A DNA stretch of 5,240 bases, taken from NCBI GenBank assembly GCA_039798005.1, contig JBDKGV010000246.1, positions 1-5,240 of the forward strand, written 5' to 3'. The DNA comes from JBDKGV01 sp039798005 (GTDB lineage Bacteria > Fibrobacterota > Fibrobacteria > UBA5070). Position numbers and translations under genes: made by a program. Under the pieces are notes generated by a model, which was given only the letters and a program-made list of their open reading frames with translations, did no database searches and was not told where the DNA came from. Below, piece by piece: positions 1 through 4,801 of the stretch (position 1 is its first letter; the number at the start of each line of letters is the position of its first letter).

Positions 1-446
1 TGGGATTGCTTTATATGGCAGTTGGATCGGTGCGTGACAGCGTCGTGGTCTTCACCGGCATCCCCTTGGCGCTGACCGGTGGCGTGGCGGCCTTGTGGCT
101 TCGAGACATTCCACTCTCAATCTCGGCAGGAGTGGGCTTTATCGCCCTGTCGGGTATCGCCGTTCTCAATGGCTTGGTGCTCCTCACGAGCATCCGAGAG
201 AACGGACGGCATATGCCCTTGGAGGAAGCGATCCGTCAAGGCTGCCGGACGCGCCTGCGACCGGTCCTGATGACTGCCTTGGTGGCATCCCTTGGCTTTG
301 TGCCGATGGCTCTGGCGACCGGGGCCGGCGCAGAGGTTCAGAAACCCTTGGCCACGGTAGTGATCGGCGGAGTCCTCAGTTCCACGCTCTTGACGCTATT
401 TGTCCTGCCTGCCTTGGTTCGGCTTACGGCCAGGTGGAGAAGCTGA
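1..446 (+). CDS. CusA/CzcA-family heavy-metal RND efflux pump, C-terminal end (5' truncated by window)
   Basis: This is the last ~147 codons of a large inner-membrane RND pump; the frame is already open at the left edge, so the real start lies outside and the TTG at 6 is not a start. In the CusA/CzcA (HME-RND) family these proteins are about 1,000-1,050 residues long and export Cu/Ag or Co/Zn/Cd from periplasm or cytoplasm through a tripartite complex, using proton flow. What is visible fits the final transmembrane bundle: a hydrophobic helix ending in LRDIPLSISAGVGFIAL, the motif GIAVLNGLVLLTSI, then the loop RTRLRPVLMTALVASLGFVPMAL, and the family signature GAGAEVQKPLATVVIGG followed by SSTLLTLFVLPAL. 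The C-terminus is short (LVRLTARWRS). The metal-binding and proton-relay residues lie upstream, outside the window, so the substrate cannot be assigned. The stop codon overlaps the next start (TGATG), implying translational coupling. Confidence 0.93.
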   Translation, partial: GLLYMAVGSVRDSVVVFTGIPLALTGGVAALWLRDIPLSISAGVGFIALSGIAVLNGLVLLTSIRENGRHMPLEEAIRQGCRTRLRPVLMTALVASLGFVPMALATGAGAEVQKPLATVVIGGVLSSTLLTLFVLPALVRLTARWRS

Positions 447-1030
447 TGCAGAAAAGCTTGGTCTTCCTGTACCTGTTCCAGATCATGGTCGGGTTTGTCT
501 GGCCAAGTCTTCGAGTGTGGAAGCGGACCGGCGTCAATCCGTATGTTCTTTCGCGGGACGATGGAATCGAAGGTCTGATCGCCCGTTGGTTCCGGATCGT
601 TCTTGTGTTGACGGGTGGAGTCGTGTTGTTGCCGTGGATTGACGGTTCGAACAGGTTTTGCAGATCGACTTTCACGACACCGATCTGGCTTCAGGGCGTG
701 GGCCTTTTCATTCTGGCAGCATCCCTTGCTTTGATGCTGTGGGCACAATGGCAGATGAACGATTCCTGGCGGATCGGTCTGGATCGCAACCACGCCACAG
801 CGTTGCGCACGGGCGGGATCTTTTCGCGATCACGCAATCCTGTCTTCCTGTCGATGCGTCTGCAACTGCTGGGCATCGCACTGGTGGTACCGGGGCCAGC
901 AAGTCTGCTTGTCTTGGTGCTGGGTGATCTCTGCATGCAGGTGCAGGTACGGCTGGAGGAGGAATTCCTGCGAGTGCAGCACGGTGATACGTACGAGGAG
1001 TATTGCAGGAAAGTCAGGCGATGGCTGTGA
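446..1030 (+). CDS. Isoprenylcysteine carboxyl methyltransferase-like membrane protein (ICMT/PEMT-type fold)
   Basis: A 194-residue integral membrane protein. The ATG at 446 is preferred because it shares its A with the stop of the RND gene and has AGGTGGAG at 432-439, 6 bp upstream; the much longer open frame above it only shadows the pump gene. Hydrophobic segments lie near residues 4-22, 48-65, 80-102 and 140-164. Family features are MNDSWRIGLD (104-113), the loop TGGIFSRSRNPVFL (122-135) with its RNP motif, and the C-terminal EEEFLRVQHGDTYEEYCRKVRRWL tail (from 171), which in this fold forms part of the S-adenosylmethionine and acceptor site. Bacterial members are usually annotated as isoprenylcysteine carboxyl methyltransferase or phospholipid methyltransferase family; their true substrate is mostly unknown and a prenylated protein is unlikely here. 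Its coupling to a metal RND pump suggests a role in the same resistance operon, which is inference. Confidence 0.85.
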   Translation: MQKSLVFLYLFQIMVGFVWPSLRVWKRTGVNPYVLSRDDGIEGLIARWFRIVLVLTGGVVLLPWIDGSNRFCRSTFTTPIWLQGVGLFILAASLALMLWAQWQMNDSWRIGLDRNHATALRTGGIFSRSRNPVFLSMRLQLLGIALVVPGPASLLVLVLGDLCMQVQVRLEEEFLRVQHGDTYEEYCRKVRRWL

Positions 1031-1074
1031 GGACGCTTATGCAGCGCGTATTGAACAATGAAGGAGGAATCGAT

Positions 1075-1410
1075 ATGAACACGAAAATGATGCTGAACGG
1101 TGTGCTGTTGGTCTGCGGGCTGGCATGGTCCTATCCCGGACCGCATGGAAATAGTCAGAGGCATTTGCGGAAGGCGCTCCGTGCCGACACGCTTGCGGCG
1201 CCGACGGCGGGGCAGCTGGAGAGCGTCTTGAGGTTGGGGAACCGGAAATGCCCAGTGGACGGCCACGCCATCGATTCCGCTGCCGTGCTGGTGATCCGGA
1301 AGAATCTGCTCGTGTCACTGTCGAGTGAGGCATGCCGCAAGGAATTTGCGAAGGATCCGGACGGCTACACGAGGCAGGCCCTGAAGATTGTTGGACAGGA
1401 ATTGCCGTAG
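1075..1410 (+). CDS. Small exported protein with YHS-like metal-binding motif
   Basis: A 111-residue protein. The ATG at 1075 has a perfect AGGAGG at 1062-1067, seven bases upstream, and gives an N-terminus with a lysine followed by a hydrophobic stretch (MLNGVLLVCGLAWS, residues 6-19) that reads as a signal peptide; an in-frame start at 1003 would overlap the methyltransferase gene and bury this signal. The C-terminal half (from residue 58) reads KCPVDGHAID, then SSEACRKEFAKDPDGY. That order (CPV.G, a short hydrophobic strand, S..C...F..DP..Y) matches the YHS/TRASH-like pattern, in which two cysteines (here Cys59 and Cys87) are proposed metal ligands. Cys14 is in the signal region, and the lipobox is poor because valine precedes it. 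Following an RND metal pump by two genes, it may be a periplasmic metal carrier or sensor. Family assignment is by motif only; the domain is shorter and more divergent than typical YHS. Confidence 0.7.
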   Translation: MNTKMMLNGVLLVCGLAWSYPGPHGNSQRHLRKALRADTLAAPTAGQLESVLRLGNRKCPVDGHAIDSAAVLVIRKNLLVSLSSEACRKEFAKDPDGYTRQALKIVGQELP

Positions 1411-1420
1411 TCTGGGCATT

Positions 1421-1437
1421 GTTCCTCAAGAGGGAAC
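1421..1437 (+). terminator. Weak hairpin after the metal operon, possible terminator
   Basis: GTTCCT and GGGAAC pair over six positions (one T-G) around a CAAGA loop, ten bases after the stop at 1410. The following bases (TTGCTTC) are only moderately T-rich, so termination efficiency is doubtful. Confidence 0.3.
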
Positions 1438-1586
1438 TTGCTTCAGTGTTGGCCGAGAGGCCAGGGCGTGCAACCAGTTCGGAGTTGGCCTCGCCAGCGA
1501 AGATGCGAACCACGGGTTCACGTAGACTACCGGTCCTTCCTCGCGGGAGAGGGCCACGATCTCCTTCATGTTGCTGGCTGTTCGAT

Positions 1587-1608
1587 ACCCCGAAGCTTGC
1601 TTCGGGGT
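1587..1608. repeat. GC-rich perfect hairpin (CCCCGAAG / CTTCGGGG)
   Basis: A nine-base-pair perfect inverted repeat including the closing A-T, with loop CTTG. The sequence after it on the + strand (TGTTCATT) is a poor T-tract, and on the minus strand the following bases (TATCGAACA) are not T-rich. It may be a terminator without a proper tail, or one unit of a dispersed REP-like palindrome. Only one copy is present in the window. Confidence 0.5.
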
Positions 1609-1686
1609 TGTTCATTCCAGGAAAGTGACAGGAAAATCACATGCATCCCCGGTGACTCCACCCCAGACATGAATCTGAGATTCGCG

Positions 1687-1715
1687 TTGATTGCCTGATC
1701 CATTCCTTATATTGT
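1687..1715 (+). promoter_or_regulatory. Possible sigma-70-type promoter of the lipoprotein gene
   Basis: TTGATT at 1687-1692 could be a -35 box, with TATTGT at 1710-1715 after a 17-bp spacer, or TATATT at 1708-1713 after 15 bp, as the -10 box. The A/T-rich patch stands out from its GC-rich surroundings and lies about 50 bp ahead of the gene. An 11-bp palindrome (1672-1682) directly precedes it. Neither box is close to perfect. Confidence 0.35.
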
Positions 1716-1762
1716 ATGCTGGTCCAGACCTCACCCCCCCTTTCATCATTCCAGGAGAATTC

Positions 1763-2206
1763 ATGCGCGCACTTTCCCTATCCCTAGTTGCCTTGACTGT
1801 CGCAACCCTGCTGGCGGGCTGTGACGGAGACGCAGCGATCGTGACCAACCCGGGAACCTCAGGGACCCCGGAGACGCCTATCTACACCACGGCGGGGGAT
1901 ACCTCCTGGGCGTCGCCTCTGATAGGGACTTGGAAGTGGAGCAGGGATACTTTGCTGGAAGGCGTACCGTTTTCATCAGTCTACATGGCGACCTTCAAGT
2001 CGTCGAATGTGTTCTCCTTGAACCAGTCCATGTTCAGGGCAGGGATGAAGATTGAGGATACGACGATGACCGGCAAATGGAGCACAAAAGGTGATACCTT
2101 GATCACGACGCTTGGAGATGAAACGGATAGTTTGGTATTTTCAATCCATGGGAACGAATTGGCTCTTGACCAAGGAGAGTCGAAGTTGCTCTTGACAAAG
2201 CAATAA
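1763..2206 (+). CDS. Small lipoprotein with lipocalin-like pattern, function unknown
   Basis: A 147-residue predicted lipoprotein. The ATG at 1763 has AGGAGA at 1753-1758 and places a textbook signal: MRALSLSLVALTVATLLAGC, with lipobox LAGC and the lipid-bearing Cys20. Residue +2 is Asp (CDGD), which in Escherichia coli keeps lipoproteins in the inner membrane; whether the rule holds in this organism is not known. A flexible T/P/G-rich linker (about 27-47) follows. The rest is beta-rich with LIGTWKWSRD (53-62), GKWSTKGDTLITTL (104-117) and SLVFSIHGNELAL (123-135). The GTW opening and alternating short strands resemble small lipocalin-like or META-like lipoproteins, a loose similarity that gives no function. 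The gene appears to stand alone, with its own possible promoter and a strong terminator. Confidence 0.8.
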   Translation: MRALSLSLVALTVATLLAGCDGDAAIVTNPGTSGTPETPIYTTAGDTSWASPLIGTWKWSRDTLLEGVPFSSVYMATFKSSNVFSLNQSMFRAGMKIEDTTMTGKWSTKGDTLITTLGDETDSLVFSIHGNELALDQGESKLLLTKQ

Positions 2207-2239
2207 GTTCCGGCTGATTGCCCATCTATGGAATGCCTA

Positions 2240-2270
2240 GCCTGCCGAAGATGGATTCGGCGGGCTTTTT
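2240..2270 (+). terminator. Rho-independent terminator of the lipoprotein gene
   Basis: GCCTGCCGAA (2240-2249) pairs with TTCGGCGGGC (2256-2265), ten base pairs with one T-G, around a GATGGA loop, followed by TTTTT (2266-2270). It starts 33 bp after the stop codon. Confidence 0.9.
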
Positions 2271-2277
2271 CGTGGCC

Positions 2278-2318
2278 AAAAACGAAAACCCACCCTCCCG
2301 GTTCGGGGAGAGTGGGTT
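2278..2318 (-). terminator. Rho-independent terminator of the minus-strand barrel gene
   Basis: Read on the minus strand, AACCCAC (2318-2312) pairs with GTGGGTT (2293-2287). After one mismatch the stem continues with five more pairs (2306-2310 with 2295-2299), and then the T-rich tail TTCGTTTTT (2286-2278) follows. It lies 23 bp beyond the stop of the minus-strand gene and only 7 bp from the facing terminator, giving a compact convergent double terminator. Confidence 0.88.
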
Positions 2319-2341
2319 CAGGGAATCGCGAATCTGTCGGA

Positions 2342-3550
2342 TTACTTCAGGTTGACCGAGAAGCCGAGTCGGGCCAAGAATCCACCGTTGGGGGCTTGGC
2401 CGGAGATGATGTAAGGGCCGGTGGTGAGGAAGGAGTTCTGGACGGCGGCGTCCACAGCCCAACGGTTGCGGGTGTAGCGCAAGCCGACGCTGCCCGAGGT
2501 GCCGCTCAGCACGGTGGCGTCCGCGTACAAGGACTTCTCACCCTTCCGGTAATCATTGAAGGTCTTGGTGATGGAGTAGCGGGCGCCGCCCAGCAAGGTC
2601 CAGTTCTCGAACACCGGAACCGAGATGCTGGCGTAGGGGCTGGCCCAGAGGGAATCCAACTGATCCGGGGACTTGGCGTCGTAGTGCTTGATTCCACCAT
2701 CGAGGCCGGGCAGGAAGTTGATGCCGTCCACCAAGAAGACGTACCCGACCTGGCCGCGCAACTCTGCGGAGAAGGCTGCTGCCGGGATGCTGTCGCCACC
2801 GCCGCGGATGGTGCGGTAGTAGTGGTAGCCGAATTCGCCGGTTCCGCTCCATGCCAAGCCTTCCACTCCGTCGGCCGGATATTGACGTGCCCCGACGGCC
2901 AGCGAGATGACGTCGGTGCGCGGCAGGGTGTAGGGATCTTGGGTGGGAGCGACGCTGGAATAGTCGTACCAGTTGTTGGTGGTGGGCTTCATCCACTTGA
3001 GCGAACCGAAGAGGTCCATGCCGTTCAAGCCCATGGATCCGAAGATACCCACGGAGTTGAGGGCGTAGTAGGTGGCGGACTTGGTGCTGTTGGGAAAATC
3101 GTAGGTGGAGTCGCTGTACACGATCTTGGCGCCCGCGCCCCAAGCGGATGTCATGTAACCGGCAGAGGCCTCCGTCAAGCCCGAGGGAGCCGTGGCGCCC
3201 GAATATTCTGCGGCGGCGAAGATGTTGTTCCACAGGACATAGGCCTGGACCTGGTCCTTGTTGGCCCATTCGAACGTGACGGCCTTCTGGCCAGCCGAGG
3301 AATGCGGGGAGAGCAGGACGTCGTCGATGGTCAGCGGCGCGCCGGGATGAGCCTGTAGCAGTTCCGCGACGATGGGCGCCAACGGGGCTTTGGCGGATGT
3401 TCCGCCGGCGGATGCGTAGGACGTCGCTGGCGCGATGGGTGCGGATGCCGTCGCAGGTGCGACCGGGGCCGGGACGGGTGCGACCGGGGCGGGCTTGGTC
3501 TGGGCAATGGCCGCAATGGCGGCAAGGGGGATCAGGGAAAGACGCTTCAA
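2342..3550 (-). CDS. Exported Pro/Ala-linker protein, probable outer-membrane beta-barrel, function unknown
   Basis: A 402-residue protein read leftwards. I choose the TTG at 3550: GGAGG lies six bases ahead of it, and the protein then begins MKRLSLIPLAAIAAIAQ, a clean signal peptide with likely cleavage after AIA at residue 16. The open frame extends upstream to an ATG at 3793 but that stretch (HDNVTICHFVIVPQK and similar) has no ribosome site, would hide the signal, and overlaps control DNA of the next gene. After cleavage comes a linker of P-A-P-V repeats (about 18-43), as seen in periplasm-spanning or wall-facing tethers. From roughly residue 90 on, the sequence is rich in alternating aromatic/hydrophobic strands with turns (WANKDQVQAYVLWNNIF, GEFGYHYYRTIRG, YASISVPVFENWTLLGGARYSI, GSVGLRYTRNRWAVDAAV), typical of barrel strands. 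It ends ARLGFSVNLK, lacking the usual terminal Phe though the last strand has GFSV. I do not recognise a named family. Confidence 0.75.
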   Translation of the reverse strand: MKRLSLIPLAAIAAIAQTKPAPVAPVPAPVAPATASAPIAPATSYASAGGTSAKAPLAPIVAELLQAHPGAPLTIDDVLLSPHSSAGQKAVTFEWANKDQVQAYVLWNNIFAAAEYSGATAPSGLTEASAGYMTSAWGAGAKIVYSDSTYDFPNSTKSATYYALNSVGIFGSMGLNGMDLFGSLKWMKPTTNNWYDYSSVAPTQDPYTLPRTDVISLAVGARQYPADGVEGLAWSGTGEFGYHYYRTIRGGGDSIPAAAFSAELRGQVGYVFLVDGINFLPGLDGGIKHYDAKSPDQLDSLWASPYASISVPVFENWTLLGGARYSITKTFNDYRKGEKSLYADATVLSGTSGSVGLRYTRNRWAVDAAVQNSFLTTGPYIISGQAPNGGFLARLGFSVNLK

Positions 3551-3701
3551 AGGAAACCTCCAAGTAGACGTAAGACGGGCAAAAAGGGTCAGATGCCCAT
3601 TGTCGTCAAATCTACCAACCAAGCAGCATGGTTTGGAAGTCATTCTGATGCATAAAAGAAGAAATAAAAGATCTGAATATTTTTGAGGAACGATGACGAA
3701 A

Positions 3702-3732
3702 TGACAAATGGTGACATTGTCGTGGGTTGTCA
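3702..3732. promoter_or_regulatory. TGACA/TGTCA half-site array, candidate activator site
   Basis: Four half-sites: TGACAA (3702-3707), TGACAT (3712-3717), TTGTCG (3717-3722) and TTGTCA (3727-3732). They form two overlapping inverted repeats, each with a 9-bp spacer and offset by 10 bp, one helical turn. The outermost arms match perfectly (TGACAA/TTGTCA). The array is centred at 3717, about 72 bp before the -24 GG of the porin promoter, a usual place for an enhancer-binding protein. It could also act on the divergent gene. The protein that binds is unknown. Confidence 0.5.
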
Positions 3733-3760
3733 GAGGATGTCTGGTGGATGAAAAAGTGGG

Positions 3761-3781
3761 TTTTGTCAGAGTTTGGCAAAA
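3761..3781. promoter_or_regulatory. Imperfect dyad TTTTGTCA / TGGCAAAA next to the -24 element
   Basis: TTTTGTCA (3761-3768) and TGGCAAAA (3774-3781) match at seven of eight positions around GAGTT. The dyad ends six bases before TTGGCACG. It could bind a repressor or an architectural protein; no family is recognisable. Confidence 0.3.
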
Positions 3782-3786
3782 TTCGA

Positions 3787-3803
3787 TTGGCACGGGATTC
3801 GAT
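3787..3803 (+). promoter_or_regulatory. Sigma-54-like (-24/-12) promoter of the porin gene
   Basis: TTGGCACG-GGAT-TCGAT. The -24 half is a perfect match to the sigma-54 consensus TTGGCACG. The -12 half departs from TTGCW: the essential GC ten bases after GG is GA (3801-3802). The start of transcription would be near 3814, 52 bases before the ATG. Taken alone it is weak; it gains weight from the near-copy in front of urtA. Confidence 0.5.
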
Positions 3804-3820
3804 TAACACCAAGGCATCGG

Positions 3821-3839
3821 AGCGCAAGGCTGCGCTTTT
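3821..3839 (+). promoter_or_regulatory. Terminator-like hairpin in the porin leader
   Basis: AGCGCA (3821-3826) pairs perfectly with TGCGCT (3831-3836) around AGGC and is followed by TTT after the T of the stem, then A. It lies between the inferred transcription start and the Shine-Dalgarno. It may stabilise the mRNA 5' end, act as an attenuator for longer transcripts, or be incidental. Confidence 0.4.
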
Positions 3840-3865
3840 AAGAACCACTATACAGGAGTACCTCC

Positions 3866-4582
3866 ATGAAGAAGATTGCACTTGGTTTCGCCCTTGCCGG
3901 AGCCTTCGCCACTGCCGCCAGCGCCCAAGTCACCGGACACGTCGATCTGTACTCCTCGTACGTCCTGCGCGGGTTGGCAGTGGATGCGGAGTCTGACGGT
4001 CCTGCGGTCCAGTGGGGACTAGATTACGCGCACGCTTCGGGTGCCTACATCGGGTACTGGGGCAGCACCTTGGATTACCAGGTCACCGTGGACAACGGCG
4101 AATCCGCACAGCGCTCCATCGAGAACGACATCTACGCCGGTTACGCAGGCAAGGCTGGCGAGGTCGGATACGACATCGGCGTGACCAGCTACATCTACAT
4201 GCCCGATGCCATCACTCCGACCATGGGCTTCGAACCCAAGCTCAAGGTGTCGGCCTTCGGCGCCTACGTCCAGGCTCAGTACAACGCCAAGGACGTGAAG
4301 TACTCCAACTTCGGTGACACCTACCTCACCACGGGCTACTCCTACGGGTTCGCCGGAGACGTGAGCCTGGGCGCCACCTTGGGCTGGTACATCTACGGTG
4401 GCAAGGGCAAGTACCTTCCCGAGCCCGAGGTCAGCCAGGCCTTCCGTCACCTGACCATCTCCGCCTCCAAGAAGGTGGCCCCGAACCTGGTGGTCGGGCT
4501 GGACGGCATCATCGGCGGCAAGAGTGCGGCTGATACCGAGCTGGGCAACGCCATCGTGGCCCACGCGAGCGTGGTGTTCTGA
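3866..4582 (+). CDS. TorF family putative porin (Gcw_chp family)
   Basis: A 238-residue outer-membrane protein, the usual length for this family. The ATG at 3866 follows AGGAG by seven bases. Signal peptide MKKIALGFALAGAFATAASA, cleaved before Gln21. The mature start QVTGHVDLYSSYVLRGLAVD and the following GPAVQWGLDYAHASGAYIGYWGSTLDY are the family hallmark (VTGNV.L.S.Y.FRG, P..Q.G.DY.H.SG.Y.G.W.S). The rest consists of amphipathic strand pairs (YAGYAGKAGEVGYDIGVTSYIY, ASKKVAPNLVVGLDGII) and the chain ends in HASVVF, with the C-terminal Phe expected by the barrel-assembly machinery. As known from other bacteria, TorF-type genes often sit next to ammonium-transport or PII genes; here the next gene is urtA, which fits a role in passing small nitrogen compounds across the outer membrane. 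The transported solute has not been shown. It has a private terminator, so it is probably a one-gene unit sharing a regulator with urtA. Confidence 0.88.
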   Translation: MKKIALGFALAGAFATAASAQVTGHVDLYSSYVLRGLAVDAESDGPAVQWGLDYAHASGAYIGYWGSTLDYQVTVDNGESAQRSIENDIYAGYAGKAGEVGYDIGVTSYIYMPDAITPTMGFEPKLKVSAFGAYVQAQYNAKDVKYSNFGDTYLTTGYSYGFAGDVSLGATLGWYIYGGKGKYLPEPEVSQAFRHLTISASKKVAPNLVVGLDGIIGGKSAADTELGNAIVAHASVVF

Positions 4583-4587
4583 TGATT

Positions 4588-4619
4588 TGACGGATTCTGT
4601 CCTGTGACAGATTCTGTCA
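4588..4619. repeat. Two tandem 15-bp palindromes with ATT centre
   Basis: TGACGG-ATT-CTGTCC (4588-4602, four of six arm positions pair) and TGACAG-ATT-CTGTCA (4605-4619, perfect arms), repeated with a 17-bp period. They begin five bases after the porin stop and precede the terminator. The arms share TGAC/TGTC with the palindrome at 4710, so they may be distal binding sites of the same regulator. In RNA the same segment could also fold as a small hairpin. Confidence 0.5.
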
Positions 4620-4632
4620 AATTTCGAGTTCG

Positions 4633-4662
4633 GCCCCGTGCGCCCGGCGTGCGGGGCTTTTT
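4633..4662 (+). terminator. Rho-independent terminator of the porin gene
   Basis: GCCCCG (4633-4638) pairs with CGGGGC (4652-4657); the stem can extend inward by four more pairs, two of them T-G, to a CCCGG loop. TTTTT follows (4658-4662). It separates the porin transcript from urtA. Confidence 0.9.
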
Positions 4663-4683
4663 CGCGTCTTTCCGGGAATTTCA

Positions 4684-4751
4684 GGATGCGAACGTCCTGT
4701 AAATCTGTATGACAAAAGTTGTCAAATCGAAATGCGGATGTGAACGTCTTG
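4684..4751. repeat. 16-bp direct repeat GGATGyGAACGTCyTG, two copies
   Basis: Copies at 4684-4699 and 4736-4751 agree at 14 of 16 positions (C/T at both differences) and both are followed by AAATC, after one extra T in the first. The copies are 52 bp apart, about five helical turns, and their midpoint coincides with the centre of the palindrome at 4710-4724. This looks like an organised regulator-binding region. Confidence 0.5.
4710..4724. promoter_or_regulatory. Palindromic operator TGACAA-AAG-TTGTCA
   Basis: Perfect six-base arms around three bases, the same 6-3-6 design as the palindromes at 4588-4619. Its centre is 70 bp before the -24 GG and about 95 bp before the inferred urtA transcription start, where sigma-54 enhancer-binding proteins commonly bind. 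It does not match the E. coli NtrC site (TGCACC-N5-GGTGCA), so the binding protein is left open. Confidence 0.55.
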
Positions 4752-4784
4752 AAATCGGGCGGCACATCGCGGGTTTGACGGGAT

Positions 4785-4801
4785 TTGGCACGTGAATCGC
4801 T
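4785..4801 (+). promoter_or_regulatory. Sigma-54 (-24/-12) promoter of urtA
   Basis: TTGGCACG-TGAA-TCGCT: the -24 half is perfect, the invariant GG (4787-4788) and GC (4799-4800) are exactly ten bases apart, and only one -12 base differs from TTGCW (C for T). Transcription would start near 4812, leaving a leader of about 74 bases. Urea uptake genes are commonly nitrogen-regulated, which fits. Confidence 0.72.

Larger units (their letters stand above)
1411..1762. other. 352-bp intergenic region without a convincing gene
   Basis: Between the metal operon and the lipoprotein gene. It holds a weak hairpin just after the stop (1421-1437), a 5-bp stem with a GAGA loop (TGGCC/GGCCA, 1450-1463), a strong GC-rich hairpin (1587-1608), an 11-bp palindrome AATCT-G-AGATT (1672-1682), a possible promoter (1687-1715), a run of seven C (1734-1740) and the Shine-Dalgarno of the next gene (AGGAGA, 1753-1758). 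On the minus strand 1426-1569 a 47-codon frame begins MKEIVALSREEGPVVYV, but it has no clear ribosome binding site. Several other frames are also open, so none is called. Confidence 0.6.
3551..3865. other. 315-bp divergent intergenic control region
   Basis: Separates the minus-strand barrel gene from the TorF porin gene. The right half carries the half-site array (3702-3732), an imperfect dyad (3761-3781), the sigma-54-like element (3787-3803), a leader hairpin (3821-3839) and the porin Shine-Dalgarno AGGAG (3854-3858). The left half, from 3551 to about 3690, is A/T-richer and must hold the promoter of the minus-strand gene, but I find no convincing -35/-10 pair there. No gene is seen. Confidence 0.7.

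Noticed and set aside
95..445. Upstream extension of the methyltransferase frame into the RND gene
   Set aside because: The RND frame is unmistakable in this stretch; the extension has no family resemblance, and the ATG at 446 has its own Shine-Dalgarno.
1332..1698. + strand open frames in the 1411-1762 gap
   Set aside because: They overlap the end of the YHS-like gene, lack ribosome sites and have compositions without recognisable domains.
2228..3358. Long + strand open frame (376 codons) opposite the minus-strand barrel gene
   Set aside because: It begins inside the convergent terminator region, has no ribosome site or signal, and is low-complexity Gly/Val-rich as expected from the antisense of a GC-rich gene. 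The minus-strand frame has a Shine-Dalgarno, a signal peptide and barrel-like strands.
3774..3790. TTGGCAAAATTCGATT as an alternative sigma-54 element
   Set aside because: The -24 half is poorer (TTGGCAAA) and there is no GC ten bases after its GG; the element starting at 3787 is better.
3551..3793. N-terminal extension of the minus-strand barrel protein to an ATG at 3793
   Set aside because: It would bury a clean signal peptide 81 residues inside the protein and cover the porin control region; GGAGG directly precedes the TTG at 3550.
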